Positions 26,549-35,027 of a stretch of DNA of 64,000 nt are shown piece by piece. Origin of the DNA: Halarcobacter bivalviorum (GTDB lineage: Bacteria; Campylobacterota; Campylobacteria; Campylobacterales; Arcobacteraceae). The stretch covers positions 1,674,001 to 1,738,000 of the forward strand of contig NZ_CP031217.1 in the NCBI RefSeq assembly GCF_003346815.1, in the 5' to 3' direction. The position numbers and the translations under genes are program-made. Positions within the stretch are counted from its first letter, which is position 1. Each line of letters starts with the position of its first letter. The notes beneath the pieces were generated by a model, which searched no databases, was not told the DNA's origin, and was given only the letters and a program-made list of their open reading frames with translations.

Positions 26549-27790
26549 ATGGTCTTCTTTTCTTGCTTTAGGTAAAATAAGATTTAAGAAAATACCAATA
26601 ATTGCACCAAGCCCAATTCCTGAGAAAGGAACTCCTGCAAAGTTAAAAGTCATTCCTCCAATTGAGAAAACTAAAATCATTGATACAATAACTAAATTTC
26701 TTGGACAATTAAAATCAATATCAGCCCTAACTAAAGTAGAGATACCAATACTTGCAATAATTCCAAATAATAAAAGCATAATTCCACCCATAACTGGAAC
26801 TGGAATTGTTGCTAATAAACCACCTAATTTACCAACAAAAGCTAATAAAATAGCACAAATTGCTGCCCAAGTCATAATTGCTGGATTATAAGCTTTTGTA
26901 ACTGTTACAGCACCTGTTACTTCTGAATACGTTGTATTTGGTGGTCCACCAAAAAGTGAAGCAATTGATGTTGCTAAACCATCTCCTAATAGAGTGTTTT
27001 TAAGCCCTGGCTTTTTTAAATAATCTTTTTTTGTAACATTTGAAATAGCTAACATATCTCCAATATGCTCTATTGCTGGTGCAATTGCAATTGGTAAAAT
27101 AAATAAAATAGCTTGCCAGTTAAACTCTGGTGCAGTAAAATTAGGCATAGCAAACCAAGTAGCTTTTTCAACTGCTGAAAAATCAATTACCCCATAAAAT
27201 AATGCTGTAATATATCCTGCAATAATACCACCTAAAATAGGAACTAATTTAAAAATTCCTTTTCCTAATAGTGAGATAAATACCATTGTAAATAGTGCTA
27301 CCATTGAAATAACAATAGCTTTATCAAAAGCAATTAACTCAATTGCACCATCTCCTGTTTTTCCCATAGCCATATTAACAGCAACAGGAGAAAGAATAAG
27401 ACCAATAGACATAATAACTGGCCCTACAACAACAGGTGGTAATAATTTATGTAAAAATCCATCACCTTTTAATCTAATTAAAAAACTAAGGGCTACATAT
27501 AAAAGACCTGCTGCTACAAGTCCTGACATAGTTGCTGCTATTCCCCAAGTCTTTACACCATGTGCAATTGGAGCAATAAAAGCGAACGAAGAAGCTAGAA
27601 AGATTGGAGGAATTGCACCTCTATTCACAAATTGAAAAACTAAAGTACCAATTCCTGCTGTAAATAATGCAACATTTGGGTCAAGTCCAGTTAAGATGGG
27701 AACTAAAACAAGTGCACCAAAAGCAACAAATAGAAATTGAATACCTAGAAGAGAGTCTTTAACTCTAAAGTTATAGTCAGTAGGTTTCAT
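26540..27790 (-). CDS. uraA: Uracil permease, NCS2 (nucleobase:cation symporter) family
   Basis: A 416-residue membrane protein with about 14 predicted segments. It has the NCS2 features LPPVVVGPVIMSIGL, AIAPAIEHIGDMLAIS and a GDGLATSIASLFGGPPNTTYSE region that forms the substrate site. It is divergent from upp, the enzyme that uses imported uracil, which supports uracil as substrate. UraA-type proteins work with a proton gradient. Confidence 0.9.
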   Translation of the reverse strand: MKPTDYNFRVKDSLLGIQFLFVAFGALVLVPILTGLDPNVALFTAGIGTLVFQFVNRGAIPPIFLASSFAFIAPIAHGVKTWGIAATMSGLVAAGLLYVALSFLIRLKGDGFLHKLLPPVVVGPVIMSIGLILSPVAVNMAMGKTGDGAIELIAFDKAIVISMVALFTMVFISLLGKGIFKLVPILGGIIAGYITALFYGVIDFSAVEKATWFAMPNFTAPEFNWQAILFILPIAIAPAIEHIGDMLAISNVTKKDYLKKPGLKNTLLGDGLATSIASLFGGPPNTTYSEVTGAVTVTKAYNPAIMTWAAICAILLAFVGKLGGLLATIPVPVMGGIMLLLFGIIASIGISTLVRADIDFNCPRNLVIVSMILVFSIGGMTFNFAGVPFSGIGLGAIIGIFLNLILPKARKEDHII

Positions 27791-27926
27791 CAGTCCTCTT
27801 TAGTAAAAATTTAAACTAATTATAGTAGCTAAGTTTAGGTTAATTTTTAGTAAACTTATCTGCAATTTATAAGTAATTTTTAGCTATGATAAACCCCATA
27901 AAACTAAAATAATCAGGAATTATATT

Positions 27927-28550
27927 ATGTATAAAGAAAGTACAAATGTGGTTGTTAAACATCTTGTAAATAGACTAAGAGATGTTAGAACTGCTTCAAA
28001 TGAATTTAGACTTACTATAGAAGAAATCTCAAGAATTATTGCAGCTGAAGCTTTACAAGATTTTCAAACTATTACTACAAATATTGAAACATGGCAAGGT
28101 CCTTTAGATGTGGAGATGTTAGAAGTTCAAAAACTTGTTCTTGTTCCAATTTTAAGAGCTGGAGAACCAATGCTTACTGGTATTTTAAGAACTCTTCCAT
28201 ATGCAAAAAGTGGATTCTTAGCAATGAAAAGAGATGAAGAGACTGCTTTATCTAAACTATTTTATGAAAATATACCAAACTTAGAAGGTAAAACTGTTTT
28301 ATTATTAGATCCAATGATTGCTACAGGTGGTTCTTTAATTGATGGTATTGATTATTTAAAAGAAAAAGGTGCTCAAAGAATTGTTTCTTTAAATATTTTA
28401 GGTGCACCTGAAGGTATTGAAGCTGTTCAAAAAGCTCATCCTGATGTAGATATATATATTGCACAAATTGACGAAAGACTAGATGATAATAAATATATTA
28501 GACCAGGTCTTGGAGATGCAGGAGATAGAGCATTTAATACTAACGCTTAG
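27927..28550 (+). CDS. upp: Uracil phosphoribosyltransferase
   Basis: A 207-residue enzyme making UMP from uracil and PRPP. The PRPP loop LLLDPMIATGGSL and the C-terminal uracil-binding PGLGDAGDRAFNT are both present, and length is normal. It lies divergent from the uracil permease across 136 bases. A GCTATGATAA near 27880 could be its -10. It ends overlapping the convergent epimerase-like gene by four bases. Confidence 0.95.
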   Translation: MYKESTNVVVKHLVNRLRDVRTASNEFRLTIEEISRIIAAEALQDFQTITTNIETWQGPLDVEMLEVQKLVLVPILRAGEPMLTGILRTLPYAKSGFLAMKRDEETALSKLFYENIPNLEGKTVLLLDPMIATGGSLIDGIDYLKEKGAQRIVSLNILGAPEGIEAVQKAHPDVDIYIAQIDERLDDNKYIRPGLGDAGDRAFNTNA

Positions 28551-29317
28551 TATTTATACTCTAAAGGGTTTGGATATTTATATTTAAACCCTACTTTCTC
28601 TATTTTACTTCCATCTATTAATCTCTCAAGATATCTCTTTTTTTCACTAAAAATTGGTTTATCAAAACCGAACTCTTCTGCATTTTTAAAATAAAGATCT
28701 TTTCTTGTTGGATGTTCATGGCTACAAAGATTAAAAATTCCTTCTAAATCTTTTTCTATTACAAAATGAGTTGCTAATATAACATCATCCAAATGAACAT
28801 AGTTTACTTTTACATCTTCACAATCAAGCTCTTTACCAGCAAAATATCTTCCAGATATTCTTTTTGCACCCATAAGACCAGCACATCTAAAAATAATATC
28901 TGTTTTATCCTCTATCAATTTTTCAATCTCATAAATTTTTTGTGATTTAGGATTTGTAAAAACTTCATCTTCTGTAAATGTTTTTTCCTCATCTGGATAA
29001 ATAGAAGTAGAACTTACAAAAATAATTTTTTTAATCTTTGTTAATTTTTCATGGGAATAAATTTTTTCTAAAAAACTTTTAAAATCTTTAAATTTTGAAG
29101 GTGGGAAATTGATAAAAAGATAGTCTGTTTCAAGAAGTTCATCTAAAAAATCTAACTTCTCTTCATTTAATAAATAAGGGATAAATCCCTCATTTATATA
29201 CTCTTGTTTTTTTGTTTCATCTCTCATAGAGACTTTTACATTAAACTCTTTTTGGAAGGATTTAGCAAGGGGAAAACCTAGCCAACCTGTACCTAATATT
29301 GAAACTGTTTTTTTCAT
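28547..29317 (-). CDS. NAD(P)-binding SDR/epimerase-like protein (YeeZ type)
   Basis: A 256-residue Rossmann protein with an N-terminal dinucleotide motif in a TGWLGFPLA form (residues about 9-17) and IFVSSTSIYP in the extended-SDR position. The usual YxxxK pair is not clear: the region reads SIYPDEEKTF, so catalysis may differ or be absent. Relatives are annotated as YeeZ or nucleoside-diphosphate-sugar epimerases of unknown role. It follows the ion channel gene with a one-base overlap. Confidence 0.78.
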   Translation of the reverse strand: MKKTVSILGTGWLGFPLAKSFQKEFNVKVSMRDETKKQEYINEGFIPYLLNEEKLDFLDELLETDYLFINFPPSKFKDFKSFLEKIYSHEKLTKIKKIIFVSSTSIYPDEEKTFTEDEVFTNPKSQKIYEIEKLIEDKTDIIFRCAGLMGAKRISGRYFAGKELDCEDVKVNYVHLDDVILATHFVIEKDLEGIFNLCSHEHPTRKDLYFKNAEEFGFDKPIFSEKKRYLERLIDGSKIEKVGFKYKYPNPLEYKY

Positions 29318-30117
29318 TACTCTTTTTTCTTTAATTCTTTAATCTCTTCTTTTAAAGTTCTCATCTCTTCTAAAAGAATATCTAATTTTTTGCTATCTTC
29401 GTGAACTTCATCATGGAAGTCTGCTTCTTGAATTTTTTGCATCTCTCCAATAATAACTGCAACAAACAAATTGAAAAATACAAAAGCTGCAATAATTACA
29501 AAAGATACAAAATATATCCAAGCCATTGGATAAACTTCCATTGCTTCATACATTACATCCGTCCAGTCTTCAAAAGTAAGAACCCTAAATAGTGTAAGCA
29601 TTGAAACTAAGAAATCTTTCCATAATCCAGATGGTAAATCTTGGAAATAGAAGTTTCCTATAATTGCATAAATATAGAAAATAATAAACATTAAAATCAC
29701 AATATCAATTATTGAAGGAATAGCTTTAATTAGCATATCAATAATTGCTTTTAATTCTGGTCTTGCAGTAAATAATCTTAATACTCTAAATACTCTTAGC
29801 ATCCTTGCAATTGCTGCAAATCCTGATTGTTCTAAAGGTAATAAAGTTATTACAACAATAGTGAAATCAAAAACATTCCAACCTGATTTAAAGAAGTTTA
29901 TAAACTTCTTTTCTGCTGCCATCTTAATAGCTATTTCAAAAATGAAATATATAGTTACAAAAGCATCTGCAAACTGTAAAAATATTGCATAATTTGCTTC
30001 TACTTCATCAATTGTTTTAAATCCTAAAACTGAAGCATAAGCTAAAATAATAAAAGTTGTTAGATTAGAGAACCACTTAGCGTCTCTAATTTTTTCAATC
30101 TTTTCAATTACACTCAT
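29317..30117 (-). CDS. Voltage-gated cation channel of NaChBac type with acidic, Cav-like filter
   Basis: A 266-residue single-domain channel (six helices; works as a tetramer). S4 carries spaced arginines (ARMLRVFRVLRLFTAR, about 104-119). The pore filter reads TFEDWTD (181-187). In NavAb of Arcobacter butzleri it is TLESWSM; here acids occupy the three positions (Glu183, Asp184, Asp187) that were changed to make the calcium-selective mutant CavAb. The C-terminus (about 232-266) is a charged coiled coil, typical for tetramer assembly. Calcium selectivity is inferred. The gene lies between a DUF423 gene and the epimerase-like gene in a compact minus-strand run. Confidence 0.88.
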   Translation of the reverse strand: MSVIEKIEKIRDAKWFSNLTTFIILAYASVLGFKTIDEVEANYAIFLQFADAFVTIYFIFEIAIKMAAEKKFINFFKSGWNVFDFTIVVITLLPLEQSGFAAIARMLRVFRVLRLFTARPELKAIIDMLIKAIPSIIDIVILMFIIFYIYAIIGNFYFQDLPSGLWKDFLVSMLTLFRVLTFEDWTDVMYEAMEVYPMAWIYFVSFVIIAAFVFFNLFVAVIIGEMQKIQEADFHDEVHEDSKKLDILLEEMRTLKEEIKELKKKE

Positions 30118-30120
30118 CTA

Positions 30121-30510
30121 CTACTTTTCCTTATAAAATGAAATTGCTAACATTATCCATGCGATAATTAAAAGTGTTCCTCCAATAGGAGTAATTGCAC
30201 CTAAAATAGGCATATTTAATAATACTAACGCATACAATGAAAATGAAAAAATTATCATTCCTATTAAAATAAGCCATGCAGATACTCTTACACTTTTTGA
30301 TTCTGGTTTTAAATAGATCATAAAAGTTGCTGCAAATAAACCTAAAGTATTATAGAAATGATATTCAACACCAGTATTGTATGTAACTAAAAGTTGTTCT
30401 GATACAATTGATTTTAAACCATGAGCTCCAAAAGCCCCGATTGCAATGGCTAAAGCCATCATAATAGAAGAAATTGTTAGAAAGAATCTAACATTTTTAT
30501 TTATTTCCAT
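30121..30510 (-). CDS. DUF423 small membrane protein
   Basis: A 129-residue protein with four hydrophobic segments and the DUF423 signature IAIGAFGAHGLKS near residues 20-32 followed by YNTGVEYHFYNTLGL. The function of the family is not established. It ends three bases before the channel gene. Confidence 0.87.
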   Translation of the reverse strand: MEINKNVRFFLTISSIMMALAIAIGAFGAHGLKSIVSEQLLVTYNTGVEYHFYNTLGLFAATFMIYLKPESKSVRVSAWLILIGMIIFSFSLYALVLLNMPILGAITPIGGTLLIIAWIMLAISFYKEK

Positions 30511-30565
30511 ATACTTTCCCTAAAATTTTTTGGGAAGTATAGCTAAAAAAGATTAATCGTTTTCT

Positions 30566-30832
30566 TTATTTTTTATCTTTCTTTTTTGAAGAAAAACCTG
30601 CACCTTTTTTCTCTTTTTTAATTAAATCTAAATCATTAATTAAAGTTTTATAATCAATTCCCTCTTGATTCATTTTTGCAAAACATGCAGCTACAGCAGC
30701 TATTGCATTGGGAACTTGCTCTTTTTTCTTATAAGATTGAATGTTTTTTTCACTAACTTTAATTAAAGCTGTAAATTTTGGTATCGTAAGTTCTGCATCT
30801 AATAAAAGTTTTTTAAATTCGATAAAAGTCAT
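30566..30832 (-). CDS. Small helix-turn-helix-like protein with lysine-rich tail
   Basis: 88 residues. The first ~55 (FKKLLLDAELTIPKFTALIK, then VSEKNIQSYKKKEQVPNAIA) look like a Cro-type helix-turn-helix; the last ~20 are rich in lysine. This may bind nucleic acid, but no partner or target is evident. The gene stands alone between the phosphoribosyltransferase and the DUF423 gene. Assignment rests on pattern only. Confidence 0.65.
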   Translation of the reverse strand: MTFIEFKKLLLDAELTIPKFTALIKVSEKNIQSYKKKEQVPNAIAAVAACFAKMNQEGIDYKTLINDLDLIKKEKKGAGFSSKKKDKK

Positions 30833-30943
30833 AATGTCCTATTCCATAATTAAAAATTTGTGAAAACATTATACTATAAAATCTCTTGAAAGTAATCTGA
30901 AATAGTAAAGATTTATGTAGAAAGTATATAATTTATAGAGAAC

Positions 30944-30969
30944 AACAGTTTAGAATAATCTAAACTGTT
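30944..30969 (-). terminator. Hairpin at the end of the phosphoribosyltransferase gene
   Basis: A perfect 11-bp stem (AACAGTTTAGA, 30944-30954; mate 30959-30969) with a four-base loop adjoining the stop codon. It is not followed by a strong T run on the minus strand. Confidence 0.45.
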
Positions 30970-31414
30970 ATTTAACGTCAACTTCCCAAAAGAAGTCAAT
31001 CCATTTGTCAGCTTCTTTTACTGAATAATCAGGTTGTAAAACTGCTGTTTCTTTTCTAAAAATTGTTGCTAATTTGAATTCAACTGTTGGAAACTTTTCA
31101 TGTAATACTTTTAAAATTTCTCTCATTGTTTCACCAGAATCAACAATATCATCAATAATTAATACTCTTTTTGCATGAGATACATCAGGAATATTAAAAA
31201 TGTTAAATGTATCAAGTTTTAATTCACCTTCATAATGAATTGAATTTAATGCATATAAATTTCTCATATCTAGTGCTTGTGACATTAGATGTGCTAAAGT
31301 TAAACCTCCTCTAGCTACTGCTAGAAGAATATCTGGTTCAAAATCTCTACACTTATCAACTAAAACTTGAGTATCGTCTCTAAACTCTTCGTATCCGTAA
31401 TAATACTTTTCCAA
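30968..31414 (-). CDS. Purine phosphoribosyltransferase (xanthine/guanine type)
   Basis: A 148-residue type I phosphoribosyltransferase with the PRPP motif VLIIDDIVDSGETM and an early AVARGGLTLAHLMSQ. It probably converts guanine, xanthine or hypoxanthine to nucleotides. It starts nine bases after the NCS2 purine permease stop, so the pair forms an import-and-salvage operon. The exact base cannot be told from the sequence. Confidence 0.85.
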   Translation of the reverse strand: MEKYYYGYEEFRDDTQVLVDKCRDFEPDILLAVARGGLTLAHLMSQALDMRNLYALNSIHYEGELKLDTFNIFNIPDVSHAKRVLIIDDIVDSGETMREILKVLHEKFPTVEFKLATIFRKETAVLQPDYSVKEADKWIDFFWEVDVK

Positions 31415-31423
31415 ATAAAACCC

Positions 31424-32710
31424 TTATAAAATAAATGCTAATAAACTTATGAATGTTATTACTAAAATTCCTATGTTTAAATCTTTGTATTCATTTTTAG
31501 CTACTTTAATTATTGTATAAACTAAAAATCCTGCAGCAATACCATTTGTAATTGAAAATGTTAATGGCATTAAAAATACAATAAAAAATGCTCCTGCACT
31601 TGTTGCTAAATCTGTCTCTTCAAAATTAATTTTACCTAATTCTGTAAACATTAATACACCAACTACAACCAATACTGGATAAATTGCATTTCCTGGAATT
31701 GACTTAAATAATGGTAACATAAAAAGCGTACAAACAAAAAACATTGCTGTAAATACAGCTGTTAATCCTGTTCTACCACCCTCTTCAACTCCAGATGCAC
31801 TTTCAATAAATGCTGTTGTTGTAGATACACCTATTAAAGAACCTGCTGTTGTAGCAATAGCATCAGCTTCTAATGTTTTTTGTAAAGATTTATCATCTTT
31901 ATTATTCTCTTGAAATAGTTTTGCTCTTGTTCCAACACCAGTTAGTGTACCTAATGTATCAAACATATCAGTAATTAAGAATGTAATAATTACAGGAAGT
32001 AATGATAGTGTTAATGCACTTGCAATATCAAGCTCAAATGCAATTGGAGCAATTGAAGCAGGAGCACTTAATAACTCTTTTGGTAATTCCCCAAGTCCAA
32101 ATGACCAAGCTACTATTGAAGTAATAGCAATAGAAAGAACAAAAGCTCCTTTTACTCTATACGAATAAAAAGCAAAAGATAATACTAATCCTAAAACACC
32201 AAGTAATACATTAGAGTTTGAGAAATCTCCAAGTGAAACTAATGTTGCTTGATTATCTACAATCATTCCCATTTGTTTTAAACCAATAAATGCAATAAAA
32301 GTACCAATACCAGCAGAGATAGCTCGTCTTAAATTCATTGGAATAGAAGTCATAATCCAAACCCTAAAGTTTGTAAAAGATAAAATTACGAAAAGTACCC
32401 CAGAAAGAAATACGATACCTAATGCACTTTGCCAAGGTATTTTCATTCCTAATACTAATCCATAAGAGAAATATGCATTTAGTCCCATACCAACTGACAT
32501 AGCAATTGGTGTATTAGACCATAATCCACTAAATAGCGTTGCTAAAATAGTAATCAATGCAGTAGCAGTAATTACAGCTTCCATTGGAAGTCCTGCATCG
32601 GCTAGAATAAAACCATTTACAGGAACTATATACATCATTGTTAAAAATGTTGTAAATCCAGCGGAAAATTCTGTAAAAACATTTGTTTTATGTTCTTTTA
32701 GCTTAAACAT
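31424..32710 (-). CDS. NCS2-family purine permease (AzgA type)
   Basis: A 428-residue membrane protein of the adenine/guanine/hypoxanthine permease group: N-terminal TEFSAGFTTFLTMMYIVPVN, then SVGMGLNAYFSYGLV, and FLITDMFDTLGTLTGVG in the middle. It is distinct from the uracil permease at 26540-27790. It is co-transcribed with the purine phosphoribosyltransferase. No purine riboswitch was recognised in the 106-base leader. Confidence 0.88.
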   Translation of the reverse strand: MFKLKEHKTNVFTEFSAGFTTFLTMMYIVPVNGFILADAGLPMEAVITATALITILATLFSGLWSNTPIAMSVGMGLNAYFSYGLVLGMKIPWQSALGIVFLSGVLFVILSFTNFRVWIMTSIPMNLRRAISAGIGTFIAFIGLKQMGMIVDNQATLVSLGDFSNSNVLLGVLGLVLSFAFYSYRVKGAFVLSIAITSIVAWSFGLGELPKELLSAPASIAPIAFELDIASALTLSLLPVIITFLITDMFDTLGTLTGVGTRAKLFQENNKDDKSLQKTLEADAIATTAGSLIGVSTTTAFIESASGVEEGGRTGLTAVFTAMFFVCTLFMLPLFKSIPGNAIYPVLVVVGVLMFTELGKINFEETDLATSAGAFFIVFLMPLTFSITNGIAAGFLVYTIIKVAKNEYKDLNIGILVITFISLLAFIL

Positions 32711-32816
32711 AAAGTTGTCCTTAAAATTGAAAATTAAGGAGCAATTATACAGAATGTTAGCTCTATTTTTACTAAAAAACTGTATAAAATATGTAACTTA
32801 TTGATATAAAATAATA

Positions 32817-33917
32817 TTAAGATTTACTTATTATTTCTGCAATTAATTTAATACCTCTTTTTACCTGCTTTCTAGATGTATTTGTGAAGTTAAATCTTGC
32901 ATAAGTAGATTTTTCCTCATTTACATCAAATACACAAGCTGGAACAAAAGCTACATTTTTTTCAAGAGCTTTTTTTGCTAATTCTAAACTATCAACTTCA
33001 AATTTGCCATAAATAAACATTCCACCTTTGGGTTTTTCAAACTCAAAAGAAGGCAGATACTCTTTCATACATTTTGCCATATACTGCATCTTTTTTTCAT
33101 ATTCAAAAGAGATAGTTTTAATATGTCTAAATAAATCATTATCTTCTAAATATTGATTTATAATCATTTGACTTAATGTTGAAGTGTGTAAATCAAGTGA
33201 CTCTTTTGCAATTAGTAGTTTTTCAATATTCTCTTTTGAAGTTCTAATCCAACCTACTCTAAGACCTGGTGCTACTATTTTTGAAAATGAACCTAAATGA
33301 AAACTCTTTTTATATGCAGAAGCAATTGGTTTTTTAATTTTCCCATTAAAACTTAACAGACTATAAGCTCCATCTTCTATTAAATAGGCACTCTTTTTAC
33401 TTAATAAGTTTACATACTCTACTCTTTGTTTATTTGTCATACAAATAGAAGTAGGATTTGAAAAATCACTCATTAAATATAAAGTATCATCTTCATTAAG
33501 TCTTCCTTCTAAGTTTTCAATTGTTTCAAAATCTTCTAACTTTTTATTTAAAATTTTAAATGCACCTAAAGCACCAATATAACTAGGTTTTTGTACAAAT
33601 AGTGTTTTATCAACAAAAGTTTTACTAATAATGTCAAATGATTGTTGAGAACCTGTTGTTATTAAAATCTCATCTTCTTTTGTAGGAAAATCTAATTTTT
33701 CAGTATAAATTTTTGCAATCTTTTTTCTTAGATTAATATCTCCTATTGATTTACTATATTGTAAAGCATTTACATTTTTTAATACTTTATTTGTAGCTTT
33801 TTTAATCTGTTTTAATGGAAATAACTTCTCATTTGGCAAACCACCTGCAAAAGAGATTGTCTCTTCAGTTGTTGCATCAAGAATTTCTCTAATATATGAT
33901 CTTTTTAGTGTTTTCAT
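32817..33917 (-). CDS. PLP-dependent aminotransferase (2-aminoadipate/aromatic type, class I/II)
   Basis: A 366-residue fold-type I aminotransferase with an ISFAGGLPNEKLFPL opening, the pyridoxal lysine in LGSFSKIVAPGLRVGWI, and an FNFTNTSR C-terminal arginine region. The start ATG at 33917 has GAGG at good spacing; a longer frame begins at a TTG (33941) without one. Relatives include LysN-like 2-aminoadipate and multiple-substrate aminotransferases. It is divergent from an AraC-type gene, which may regulate it. Confidence 0.83.
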   Translation of the reverse strand: MKTLKRSYIREILDATTEETISFAGGLPNEKLFPLKQIKKATNKVLKNVNALQYSKSIGDINLRKKIAKIYTEKLDFPTKEDEILITTGSQQSFDIISKTFVDKTLFVQKPSYIGALGAFKILNKKLEDFETIENLEGRLNEDDTLYLMSDFSNPTSICMTNKQRVEYVNLLSKKSAYLIEDGAYSLLSFNGKIKKPIASAYKKSFHLGSFSKIVAPGLRVGWIRTSKENIEKLLIAKESLDLHTSTLSQMIINQYLEDNDLFRHIKTISFEYEKKMQYMAKCMKEYLPSFEFEKPKGGMFIYGKFEVDSLELAKKALEKNVAFVPACVFDVNEEKSTYARFNFTNTSRKQVKRGIKLIAEIISKS

Positions 33918-34027
33918 CTCTTCCCTCTTTTTTATATACAATACTTTACTATATTTTCAAAATTTATTCTTTATCTTAAATTTCATTTTTTTTGTCTTAT
34001 ATTGCTATTTTTAGATATAATTAAGAT

Positions 34028-34888
34028 ATGAAAAAAGATACTAAAATGATTCGTTCTAAAATTATTAATGACACTATATATTTTATTAATAAAAATATTG
34101 AACTAAATATTACCCTTGAAGAATTAGCACATAATAACTCTATTAGTAAATATCATCTTCATAGAATTTTCAAAGAAGAAACAGGACTTAATCTTTTTGA
34201 AATGATTACTTCAATTAGATTACAAAAAGCTGCAAATCTTTTAATAGTAAATAAATACTCAACAATAAGTGAAATAGCAAATGCTTGTGGTTTTAACTCT
34301 CATTCTTCTTTTATTAAAGCTTTTAAAAAGAAATTTAATTTTACTCCAAAAGAGTGGAAAAAAGATGGCTATAAAAAATTTTCCTCAAAAATTATTAAAA
34401 GCTATGAAAGCTTAGAGATAAAAGAAAAAATTGAACCTACAATAAAAGTGTGTGAAAAAATCAAATGTTTGTATATAAGACATAAAGGTTATAATGAAGA
34501 TATCAAATATACTTGGCAAAGATTAATCTCTTTAGCACATGAATTAAAAATAGAAAACCCTATTCAAATAGGAATCCAACATGATAATCCAACAATTACT
34601 CATAAAAACGAAGCTTCATATATTGCTTGTATTAAAATCGATGATCAAAAATTTAAAAACCTTCCTATACTTGAACTACCTAGTACTACTTGTGCTATTT
34701 TTACTTTAAAGGGTAAATATGGAGATGTTTTAAAATATATGTCATATATTTACAATGATTGGCTTCCTAATTCAGGTTATGAAGCTAAAACAATTCCTTC
34801 ATATTCTATTTACAAAAAAAATCATTTTATTAACAATAATGAATACTTTGAATTAGATTTTTATCTACCTATAAGTGTCATTTACTAG
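34028..34888 (+). CDS. AraC-family regulator with GyrI-like effector domain
   Basis: A 286-residue protein with an N-terminal AraC DNA-binding domain (about 10-110: LEELAHNNSISKYHLHRIFK, then ISEIANACGFNSHSSFIKAF) and a C-terminal GyrI-like small-molecule domain (about 130-286), the Rob/SoxS-plus-BmrR layout. Such proteins respond to drugs or metabolites. A TATAAT at 34016-34021 sits only seven bases before the ATG, so the message may be leaderless or start at the Met seven codons in. Confidence 0.87.
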   Translation: MKKDTKMIRSKIINDTIYFINKNIELNITLEELAHNNSISKYHLHRIFKEETGLNLFEMITSIRLQKAANLLIVNKYSTISEIANACGFNSHSSFIKAFKKKFNFTPKEWKKDGYKKFSSKIIKSYESLEIKEKIEPTIKVCEKIKCLYIRHKGYNEDIKYTWQRLISLAHELKIENPIQIGIQHDNPTITHKNEASYIACIKIDDQKFKNLPILELPSTTCAIFTLKGKYGDVLKYMSYIYNDWLPNSGYEAKTIPSYSIYKKNHFINNNEYFELDFYLPISVIY

Positions 34889-34929
34889 ATTATCGGTCAT
34901 AAAAGTAACAAAAAATAATAATTAGTATC

Positions 34930-34949
34930 AACACCATATAATGGGTGTT
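34930..34949 (+). terminator. Hairpin after the AraC/GyrI-type gene
   Basis: AACACC (34930-34935) and GGTGTT (34944-34949) form a 6-bp GC-containing stem followed by a T-rich stretch. Confidence 0.5.
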
Positions 34950-34984
34950 CTCTTAATCATTTTATAAAAAATAAAAAAAAATTA

Positions 34985-34993
34985 TGCTATAAT
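34985..34993 (+). promoter_or_regulatory. Extended -10 promoter of the dCache chemoreceptor gene
   Basis: TGCTATAAT, an extended -10 box that matches the consensus used by sigma70 in Campylobacterota, 35 bases before the chemoreceptor start. The upstream region is A/T-rich with no clear -35 box, as usual in this group. Confidence 0.6.
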
Positions 34994-35027
34994 TTTATAT
35001 ATGTGACAAAAATATAAAGGATAAATA

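Noticed and set aside
32711-32816. Possible purine riboswitch before the NCS2 purine permease.
   Set aside because: No three-way-junction pattern or conserved core could be seen in the 106-base leader.
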